Both the position numbers and the translations under genes were made by a program. Of a stretch of DNA of 5,487 nt, positions 1 through 5,487 are shown piece after piece (the stretch's first letter is position 1; every line of letters starts with the position of its first letter). Under the pieces are notes generated by a model, which saw nothing but the letters and a program-made list of their open reading frames with translations, was not told the origin of the DNA and made no database searches. Source of the DNA: Bacteroidota bacterium (GTDB taxonomy: Bacteria; Bacteroidota; Bacteroidia; Bacteroidales; UBA4417); the NCBI GenBank assembly GCA_020048595.1, contig JAIFMH010000321.1:1-5487 (forward strand), written 5' to 3'.

Positions 1-87
1 TCCTAGATAGAGGTTTCGTCTGTTCAACGTTTATTCCTGGTTTTGCAGCATATTTACTTGCGCCACTAGCCTTGTAGCAATCACCTT

Positions 88-2541
88 TCACTTGTTGTTT
101 CTTCTGCCAGCCAGTCTCTGATAGTCAATATAATAAAGCACTTTAAGCGAAATATTATTCATCTGAGGTTCTTTGAATGTTGCATCAAAATTAGAGAAGT
201 AATTTCCTGCGACATTTTCTTTTTCAGATGTTATTTCATTTTTCCAGACAAGATTCAGACTGCTTCCCGGAGCAAAGATCCAGGTGAAGACCATATCAAC
301 ATTAAAGGAATTGAAAATGAAATCGTGGTTCTCATTGTATTCCTGGTTCGGTTCCAGGTTTCCGTTTTCGAGAAGCGTGTAGAAACTGTCGTATTCGCCT
401 TGCGAATAATAATGCCGTGCAACCAGGCTGAGCGAAAGATTGTTTTTGAAAAGGTATTTTCCGCTCACTGAATTCACGAAAGTATGTATATCTCTCTTGC
501 CGAAAATAACATTATCATCCTGCTTTGAAGCAAATCCATAATTATTAAGGATGTTTTCATGCCTGAATGTTATATTAAACGTAAAGTGATTGTTTACTCT
601 TAATATCGGGGCAATCACAAATATATAATTCCTTGAATCATCACGGTCAGCATAATAAATACTGAGTGAACCATCGAGTGCAAAAGCTTTTCTGTAATCA
701 GATGAATATCCCAGGCTGCCTGATATTGCTTTTGGTTTCAGGTAAAACATACCTGTTTGACGAGGTTCGTAATAATCATATGTTTCAGTAAAGGAATAAG
801 AGGCATCGCCCCATATAGACAGGTAATTGGATGTTGTGAGAAAGGTATTGTATCTCACTTTTGCCGTTTGTGGCTTATGAGTTGTAAAGTTATTCTGGTT
901 TGTAACCTGTATTGTATTGGTCATATCTCGCAGAATCCAGAACGGCTTATAAATATTATAACTTACACTTGCTGAATTATTGTTGTAGTTATTATAAATT
1001 GTCAGGCCCATATCATTGGCATTAAAACTATCATCCATTGCCGAACGGCTGATAGCCCATTGGAAGTTGCCATTTGTTTTCAATGCACTTACATCATACT
1101 TGAATCCTTTTGTATTGATTGTTTTATCGTCGGGCGTTAATCCGGGAGTAAACACCTGGCTCATTCCACCGGCTACATTTATTCGGTACGTATTTGATTT
1201 ATTATTAAGGGTTAATCCCGAAGCAGTAACATTTGCATCCCGGAAATTGCTGTTTCGTATCACATTGGTGTTAGTAATGTAAAAATCCGAATTGTTTTTT
1301 AACGCCTGGTCAAAAACCAGCTGATTGTAATTAGAGAGAGGATCGGTTAGTATTTTTCGTGTATTCCCTTCTTCATCCTCAGCTATAGCATACGTATTGG
1401 CAGTTACAGCATTTAAAAAACCAATTGCAAGCCCTTTTTTATTTCGTCCCGAAACTTTGGTAGCATTGATTAATCTTTGCTGAACCGGATTTTTGGTAAC
1501 ATATTCACCTTCGTTGAGAGAATCTTCGACGCTGTAAAATAAAGCTGGTGTTTTGCCGATCCTGCGTGAATAAAAAATATCACCTTTCATAAAAAGGTCT
1601 ACAGCCTCCTTAAAAAACGGGCGTTGCTCCTCAAAAACAGTTTCGAAGGCGGTAAGATTTTTAACTTTATTATCCGATTGAACCTGGCTGAAATCAGGAA
1701 GTAATGACATATCGAGAGTGAAACTTTCGTTGATGCCGTATTTTAAGTCCATTCCACCTCCTACAGATGTTGAAATATCTTTCCCAGGCACTTCATCCTG
1801 AAAATGCTCAGCCTGCAATAATACATAGGGTGTTGCCGAAAGACGTACCGGTGGTGCAATATTATCAATGCCTTCGAGGGTGCCCCAATAAGGAAGGTCA
1901 TTTTTTGTTTCAGGCAATTCAAGTGACCATTGGTTCGTTTCGCGGTAACGACGAATGGAGCGGGTTATCTCCATACCCCAAAGTTGTGGATTTGTTCGTG
2001 CAAACCTCAATGCCGAATACGGGATTTTTATTTCAGCAAACCAGCCTTCGTGAGTTATACGGGTTTCACTATCCCATACCGCATCGTAAGTTCCGTCCGA
2101 TTCGCGCGAATCAATTTGAACTCCTGAAGCTGTTACGGTAAAGGAAAATGCATCAAGCTGATTGTTATAGGTGTCAAATTCAATGCAGAACATATCGGCA
2201 TTGAGGTGTTCCTCGTCACGTAAACCTAATTGTCCTAAAATACTATCAGGATTAGGATCATACATTTTGGCAAACACATAAATAGCATAATCATCATAAG
2301 CTATTTTTACTTCAGTGCGAAACGACGGAGAAACATCATAAACAGGAAGATATTGCTTAAAATCGCTTATGGGTGTGAGAGTTGCCCATATTGCATCATC
2401 GTCTGTTCCGTTAATTTTAGGCGCGGTATTAATCCTGGTTGCCTGAGTTGATTTCCTGTTACTACGAGGATCAGGATTCTTATCAGCGAATAGTTGAAAT
2501 GAAAAAAATAAAGCCAACGAAAATAGAAAAAGTGTGCGCAC
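88..2541 (-). CDS. DUF5916 family exported protein with N-terminal CBM9-like domain, probable outer-membrane beta-barrel
   Basis: This is a complete 817-residue protein. Seen: a hydrophobic signal peptide (residues 1-19, MRTLFLFSLALFFSFQLFA) with a likely signal peptidase I site after LFA. Residues about 36-225 resemble the family-9 carbohydrate-binding-like beta-sandwich (PKINGTDDDAIWATLTPISDF, then DMFCIEFDTYNN and WFAEIKIPYSALRF). The rest matches the DUF5916 pattern, including LLPDFSQVQSDN (280-291), EEQRPFFKEAVDLF (304-317) and IFYSRRIG (322-329). It is followed by several hundred residues of alternating polar/aromatic strands rich in Asn, Tyr and Ser, as in outer-membrane beta-barrels. 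Family knowledge: these proteins are common in Bacteroidota and have no well-established biochemical role; the CBM9-like label does not prove sugar binding. The start codon is GTG. It is preferred because the next methionine is residue 93, which would remove the signal peptide and half of the first domain. The gene is divergent from sucC and appears to be transcribed alone. Family call is confident; barrel topology and location are inferred. Confidence 0.9.
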   Translation of the reverse strand: MRTLFLFSLALFFSFQLFADKNPDPRSNRKSTQATRINTAPKINGTDDDAIWATLTPISDFKQYLPVYDVSPSFRTEVKIAYDDYAIYVFAKMYDPNPDSILGQLGLRDEEHLNADMFCIEFDTYNNQLDAFSFTVTASGVQIDSRESDGTYDAVWDSETRITHEGWFAEIKIPYSALRFARTNPQLWGMEITRSIRRYRETNQWSLELPETKNDLPYWGTLEGIDNIAPPVRLSATPYVLLQAEHFQDEVPGKDISTSVGGGMDLKYGINESFTLDMSLLPDFSQVQSDNKVKNLTAFETVFEEQRPFFKEAVDLFMKGDIFYSRRIGKTPALFYSVEDSLNEGEYVTKNPVQQRLINATKVSGRNKKGLAIGFLNAVTANTYAIAEDEEGNTRKILTDPLSNYNQLVFDQALKNNSDFYITNTNVIRNSNFRDANVTASGLTLNNKSNTYRINVAGGMSQVFTPGLTPDDKTINTKGFKYDVSALKTNGNFQWAISRSAMDDSFNANDMGLTIYNNYNNNSASVSYNIYKPFWILRDMTNTIQVTNQNNFTTHKPQTAKVRYNTFLTTSNYLSIWGDASYSFTETYDYYEPRQTGMFYLKPKAISGSLGYSSDYRKAFALDGSLSIYYADRDDSRNYIFVIAPILRVNNHFTFNITFRHENILNNYGFASKQDDNVIFGKRDIHTFVNSVSGKYLFKNNLSLSLVARHYYSQGEYDSFYTLLENGNLEPNQEYNENHDFIFNSFNVDMVFTWIFAPGSSLNLVWKNEITSEKENVAGNYFSNFDATFKEPQMNNISLKVLYYIDYQRLAGRRNNK

Positions 2542-2560
2542 CAGAGTAAAAATTTTGGCG

Positions 2561-2568
2561 CAAAGATA
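2561..2568 (-). promoter_or_regulatory. Candidate Bacteroidota -7 promoter element for the DUF5916 gene
   Basis: On the minus strand these bases read TATCTTTG, a full match to the TAnnTTTG element recognised by the main sigma factor of Bacteroidota. It ends 19 nt before the GTG start, so transcription would begin close to the start codon with a short leader of roughly a dozen nucleotides. I see no good TTG-type -33 element at the usual distance upstream, so the call rests on one short motif in AT-rich DNA. Confidence 0.35.
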
Positions 2569-2656
2569 TAGGTTGTCTTTTATAAGTTTATTGTTATAAA
2601 AAGATTTATTTTAGCAGCGCGTTAAAATCAGGAATTATTCATCTTTAATTTACCGT

Positions 2657-2669
2657 TTACAATTTGTAA
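2657..2669. promoter_or_regulatory. Small palindrome in the divergent intergenic region, possible operator
   Basis: The bases TTACAA-T-TTGTAA form a perfect 6-bp inverted repeat around one central base, between the divergent DUF5916 and sucC genes. Such a site could bind a dimeric regulator. However, the region is AT-rich, the arms are short, and no regulator gene is nearby, so this may be chance. No clear TAnnTTTG promoter for sucC was found between here and its start codon. Confidence 0.15.
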
Positions 2670-2785
2670 GAGTAATAAAACCAATATTATATGGTTTTTT
2701 GCATTTAGGGATTGTTTTAAAGGGAAGACATTTTTACAGGTTTTATGAAACTAATAACTGATCATTTTAATAAAATAAATTTACA

Positions 2786-3925
2786 ATGAATCTTCACGAA
2801 TATCAGGCTAAACAGATTTTAAGCAGTTTTGGCGTTCCTGTACCTAAGGGTATCATGGCCGAAACGATCGAACAGGCAGTTGATGCAGCTAAAGAAATTC
2901 AGCAATTAAGCGGATCGCAATTTTGTGTGGTTAAAGCTCAGATTCATGCCGGCGGCCGTGGAAAAGGTGGCGGCGTTAAACTGGCCAAATCACTTGATGA
3001 TGCACGCGAAAAAGCCACCAACATATTGGGAATGAATCTTATCACTCCCCAAACCGGCGCCCAGGGGAAACTGGTACGCAAAGTGTTGATACAAGAAGAT
3101 GTTTATTATCCCGGAGTTTCCGAAACAAAGGAGTTTTACCTGAGTATGTTATTGAACAGGCAGGAAGGCAAAGCCATGATCATGTACTCAACCGAAGGCG
3201 GTATGGATATTGAAGAAGTGGCTGAACATACTCCGGATAAAATTTTCGTTGAAATTATTGATCGCAAAGTAGGATTACAGCCTTTCCAGTGTCGCAATGT
3301 TGCTTTTAATCTGGGATTATCGGGCGAAGCTCATAAAAATATGGTGAAATTCGTGAAAGGCATTTATGATGCTTATATGGGCGCAGATTGTGCCATGCTC
3401 GAAATTAATCCTGTTCTGAAAACCAGTGATGATAAAATTCTGGCTGTTGACTGTAAAATGCGCCTTGACGGAAATGCATTGTATCGCCATGCTGATTATG
3501 CTGCCATGCGCGATATTCATGAAGAAGATCCATCGGAAGTGGAAGCCGGAAAGTATAACCTCAATTATGTAAAACTTAATGGTAACGTTGGTTGCATGGT
3601 GAATGGAGCTGGCCTGGCCATGGCTACCATGGATATTATCAAGCAAAGCGGCGGCGACCCTGCCAATTTCCTTGATGTGGGTGGTACAGCAAACGCTGAG
3701 CGGGTAGAACGTGCCTTCCGTATCATACTGAAAGATCCGGCTGTGAAAGCTATCCTTGTTAATATTTTGAATATAGGGAATATCCCAATCCCAATAATTG
3801 TAAGGCTGCAAGGCACTAATGCCGAAGAAGCTAAAGAACTTATTAATAATTCAGGACTGGCAGTATATTCTGCTACTACTTTGCAGGAAGCTGCAGACTT
3901 GGTGAATAAAGTACTTCAAAATTAA
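2786..3925 (+). CDS. sucC: Succinyl-CoA synthetase (ADP-forming) beta subunit, with an internal ~18-residue deletion
   Basis: SucC pairs with SucD to interconvert succinyl-CoA and succinate with ATP/ADP (or GTP/GDP) in the cytoplasmic TCA cycle. Seen: the canonical N-terminus MNLHEYQAKQIL fixes the ATG start. The ATP-grasp region has K50 and GRGKGGG (57-63), with E104 in IQEDVYYPG. The metal ligands N208 (EINPV) and D222 (VDCK) are present, as is N273 (MVNGAGLAMATMD), equivalent to substrate-contacting N264 of E. coli. The C-terminal ligase-CoA domain has FLDVGG (295-300) and IIVRLQGTNAEEAKEL. The anomaly is at residues 325-331: VNI is followed directly by LNIG, where the family has VNIFGGIVRCD plus a helix. 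About 18 residues are missing in frame, giving 379 residues instead of about 390-400. The lost loop lies in the active site at the alpha-subunit interface, so activity is doubtful. No Shine-Dalgarno sequence is seen; the upstream bases are A/T-rich, as usual in this phylum. No sucD follows; the gene ends before a hairpin-rich region and a terminator. Identity is certain; function is uncertain. Confidence 0.95.
   Translation: MNLHEYQAKQILSSFGVPVPKGIMAETIEQAVDAAKEIQQLSGSQFCVVKAQIHAGGRGKGGGVKLAKSLDDAREKATNILGMNLITPQTGAQGKLVRKVLIQEDVYYPGVSETKEFYLSMLLNRQEGKAMIMYSTEGGMDIEEVAEHTPDKIFVEIIDRKVGLQPFQCRNVAFNLGLSGEAHKNMVKFVKGIYDAYMGADCAMLEINPVLKTSDDKILAVDCKMRLDGNALYRHADYAAMRDIHEEDPSEVEAGKYNLNYVKLNGNVGCMVNGAGLAMATMDIIKQSGGDPANFLDVGGTANAERVERAFRIILKDPAVKAILVNILNIGNIPIPIIVRLQGTNAEEAKELINNSGLAVYSATTLQEAADLVNKVLQN
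3764..3772 (+). other. Junction of the in-frame deletion within sucC
   Basis: These three codons (ATT TTG AAT; I327, L328, N329) join the end of a core beta-strand (KAILVNI) to the segment normally found about 18 residues later (N-I/M-G before the PIIVRL strand). With a constant numbering offset of 9 from E. coli SucC (N199, D213 and N264 align with N208, D222 and N273), the E. coli loop FGGIVRCD (319-326) should fall at 328-335 and is absent. L328 may be a hybrid codon made from the first two bases of a Phe codon and the last base of a downstream codon. Basis: alignment from memory of the family. The frame is kept on both sides. Confidence 0.75.
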
Positions 3926-3934
3926 TTTGTTGGT

Positions 3935-4011
3935 ATAGGGGATTACAAATCCCGGGCTCTATCGGGGCGGATCACAGATCCGCCCCGGCAATCCATTCTC
4001 CATTCCCCTAT
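3935..4011. repeat. REP-like palindromic element: two related hairpins inside an outer inverted repeat
   Basis: Two hairpins lie side by side in the convergent gap between sucC and trpB. The first is GGGATT-ACA-AATCCC (3939-3953, 6-bp stem). The second is CGGGGCGGATC-ACA-GATCCGCCCCG (3963-3987, a perfect 11-bp stem). Both share the core GGAT(T/C)ACA(A/G)ATCC with the same ACA loop, and the stem base next to the loop differs in a paired way (T-A against C-G). The outer arms ATAGGGGA (3935-3942) and TCCCCTAT (4004-4011) are an exact 8-bp inverted repeat enclosing both; the left outer arm overlaps the first hairpin stem. The second stem is much more GC-rich than the surrounding DNA. This layout resembles dispersed intergenic REP-type palindromes; whether it recurs in the genome cannot be judged from one copy. 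Confidence 0.6.
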
Positions 4012-4023
4012 CATTAAAAATAA

Positions 4024-4058
4024 AAAAACGCACCTCGTGATTTACAAGGTGCGTTTTT
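4024..4058. terminator. Bidirectional intrinsic terminator between sucC and trpB
   Basis: A perfect 12-bp stem, AAAAACGCACCT (4024-4035) with AGGTGCGTTTTT (4047-4058), encloses an 11-nt loop. On the plus strand the GC-rich part of the stem is followed by five T. On the minus strand it is followed by seven T, an A and five more T. It therefore suits termination of both convergent genes: 98 nt beyond the sucC stop and 20 nt beyond the trpB stop. The longer T-run favours the trpB direction. Confidence 0.88.
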
Positions 4059-4078
4059 CGTTTCAGCGAAATTTGATT

Positions 4079-5455
4079 TTATTTGAATGCAAGCTCAATC
4101 GGATGCGTCTGTTCTTCAATATTTCCAAGCATGGCATCATCAAAAATAAAATTGGTAAGTTTATTGTCGAGATATTGCTGATAGGCATACATATCGAAAT
4201 AACCATGGCCGCTCAGGTTGAAAAGAATGGTTTTTGGTGTGTTTTCGGCTTTTGCCTTCAGTGCTTCCCTTATCGTGTAAGCAATAGCATGTGCAGTTTC
4301 GGGAGCTGGAAGAATGCCTTCGGCCTGAGCAAATTTTAAGCCTGCCTCGAAACATTCAAGCTGATCGATAGCTACAGCCTCAACAATTCCTTCGTTTGCA
4401 AGAGCGCTCACCAGTGGTGCTGCACCATGATAACGTAATCCGCCGGCATGAATTCCGGGCGGGATAAAGTCGTGGCCGAGTGTGTGCATAGGTAGGAGTG
4501 GAGTCATTCCTGCAACATCTCCAAAATCATATCTGAAAATTCCTTTTGTGAGTTTCGGGCATGATGAAGGTTCAACAGCAACAAACCGGGTTTTCTTTTT
4601 GCCATCCAGATTATGCCGTATAAAGGGGAACGAAATTCCTGCAAAATTCGATCCTCCGCCTAAACACCCGATAACTACATCTGGATAATCGCCTGCTTTT
4701 TCGAATTGCTTTTCAGCTTCGAGGCCAATAATAGTCTGGTGCAGCAACACATGATTTAATACGCTACCAAGCGCATATTTTGTTCCCGGATCGGCAACAG
4801 CCAGTTCCATAGCTTCGCTGATGGCAATACCCAGGCTGCCCGGGCTATCGGGAAATTTAGCAAGGATATCACGTCCGGCTTGTGTGTATATGCTGGGCGA
4901 AGCTTCCACTTTCCCGTTCCACATGTTCATCAGCATTTTACGGTATGGTTTCTGGTCGAAACTAACTTTAACCATAAAAATCTGCAAGTCAATTCCGAAG
5001 TAGTTACATGCAAAACTCAAAGCGCTTCCCCATTGTCCGGCACCAGTTTCGGTAGTAATCTTTTTGATGCCTTCCATCTTATTGAAATAAGCCTGAGGAA
5101 TAGCAGTATTTGTTTTGTGCGAACCTGCCGGACTAACACCTTCATATTTATAATAAATTTTTGCCGGAGTTCCGAGCATTTTTTCCAGGTTCACTGCTCT
5201 GTATAACGGCGACGGCCTGAACATGCTGTAAAGTTCACGAACTTCGTTTGGAATGCTGATAAAGCGTTCGCCCGACATTTCCTGCTTTATCAGTTCGTCG
5301 GGGAAAATTGCACTCATTGAAGCGCTGTCTATTGGTTTTAACGTACCCGGATGCAGGGGTGGCAACATTTTTCCGCCCAGATCGGCAGCAATATTATACC
5401 ATTTATCAGGCATTTCTTCGGGTAAAAGCACAATGTTTCGTTTGTTGTTTTGCAT
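4079..5455 (-). CDS. trpB: Tryptophan synthase beta chain, TrpB2 type (PLP-dependent)
   Basis: This is a complete 458-residue PLP enzyme of fold type II. Tryptophan synthase beta condenses indole with L-serine to give L-tryptophan in the cytoplasm. Seen: the TrpB2-style N-terminal extension (LPEEMPDKWYNIAADL, residues 11-26); FRPSPLYRAVNLEK; the cofactor lysine K114 in EGVSPAGSHKTNTA; the catalytic glutamate E136 in TTETGAGQWGSALS; the phosphate-binding loop GGGSNFAG (266-273); PPGIHAGGLRYHG (332-344); PAPETAHA (383-390); and FNLSGHGYFD (412-421) near the C-terminus. GQWGSA in place of GQHGVA, the longer chain and the N-terminal extension mark TrpB2 rather than the classical TrpA-bound TrpB1. 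No trpA or other trp gene is visible, which fits TrpB2, often encoded away from the trp operon and proposed to act in indole salvage or without a tight TrpA partner. The ATG is chosen because the protein start fits the family; about 30 bases of upstream sequence are available, with no Shine-Dalgarno or clear promoter. No key residue is missing. Confidence 0.95.
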   Translation of the reverse strand: MQNNKRNIVLLPEEMPDKWYNIAADLGGKMLPPLHPGTLKPIDSASMSAIFPDELIKQEMSGERFISIPNEVRELYSMFRPSPLYRAVNLEKMLGTPAKIYYKYEGVSPAGSHKTNTAIPQAYFNKMEGIKKITTETGAGQWGSALSFACNYFGIDLQIFMVKVSFDQKPYRKMLMNMWNGKVEASPSIYTQAGRDILAKFPDSPGSLGIAISEAMELAVADPGTKYALGSVLNHVLLHQTIIGLEAEKQFEKAGDYPDVVIGCLGGGSNFAGISFPFIRHNLDGKKKTRFVAVEPSSCPKLTKGIFRYDFGDVAGMTPLLPMHTLGHDFIPPGIHAGGLRYHGAAPLVSALANEGIVEAVAIDQLECFEAGLKFAQAEGILPAPETAHAIAYTIREALKAKAENTPKTILFNLSGHGYFDMYAYQQYLDNKLTNFIFDDAMLGNIEEQTHPIELAFK

Positions 5456-5487
5456 AACAGTAAGTATTAATTAAGAAAGTGGATGAA

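Noticed and set aside
1..91. A minus-strand frame starting with GTG at 91-89, overlapping the DUF5916 stop as GTGA and open to the left edge (VKGDCYKASGASKYAAKPG...), as a possible coupled next gene.
   Set aside because: Only 30 codons are visible, which is easily open by chance, with no recognisable motif. A plus-strand frame (3-77, ending in TAG) is equally open, so neither can be called.
1767..2141. A 124-codon plus-strand open frame inside the DUF5916 gene.
   Set aside because: It is antisense to a strongly supported coding region and shows no domain-like pattern or start context.
3764..3772. The sucC anomaly as a frameshift or pseudogene with a premature stop.
   Set aside because: The frame is continuous, the C-terminal residues match the family to the normal end, and the missing length is a multiple of three.
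3317..3811. A 164-codon open frame on the minus strand inside sucC.
   Set aside because: It lies fully antisense to a clearly identified gene, resembles no known family and is rich in His, Ile and Phe, as expected for an antisense shadow.
3926..4078. The hairpin-rich gap as a riboswitch or small RNA gene.
   Set aside because: It lies downstream of both convergent genes, so it cannot be a leader for either, and I recognise no riboswitch core. A palindromic repeat plus terminator explains it better.
4482..4688. Plus-strand open frames inside trpB, such as this one and 4880-5206.
   Set aside because: They are shadows of the conserved trpB coding frame and overlap its catalytic motifs on the other strand.

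Overview
The window looks like chromosomal DNA of a member of the phylum Bacteroidota. The main reasons are a large exported protein of the DUF5916 / family-9 carbohydrate-binding-like type, a SucC whose sequence resembles Flavobacterium/Bacteroides-type enzymes, a TAnnTTTG-type promoter motif, and the lack of Shine-Dalgarno sequences before all three genes. The DNA is AT-leaning. I see no insertion sequence, tRNA, rRNA, CRISPR array or phage gene.

Layout. Positions 88-2541 (minus strand) encode an 817-residue exported DUF5916 protein, probably an outer-membrane beta-barrel with an N-terminal CBM9-like domain. A divergent intergenic region (2542-2785) follows, with a candidate promoter for the minus-strand gene and a small palindrome. 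Positions 2786-3925 (plus strand) encode the beta subunit of succinyl-CoA synthetase (sucC). Next comes a structured convergent intergenic region (3926-4078) with a pair of related hairpins inside a larger inverted repeat, then a strong bidirectional terminator. Positions 4079-5455 (minus strand) encode a complete TrpB2-type tryptophan synthase beta chain. The edges (1-87 and 5456-5487) hold no gene I can support.

The three genes do not form an operon or an evident common pathway. sucC is divergent from the DUF5916 gene and convergent with trpB. SucC serves the TCA cycle, TrpB2 uses indole and serine to make tryptophan (or acts in salvage), and the DUF5916 protein is a cell-envelope protein.

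The most notable observation is in sucC. The protein reads as an ordinary SucC until residue 327, where an in-frame block of about 18 residues is missing. The lost block would carry the conserved FGGIVRCD loop and the helix after it, which in the E. coli enzyme helps form the substrate/phosphohistidine site at the interface with the alpha subunit. The reading frame and the C-terminus continue normally. This is either a real, possibly inactivating or function-changing deletion, or an assembly artefact. I found no convincing new multi-gene system in the window.
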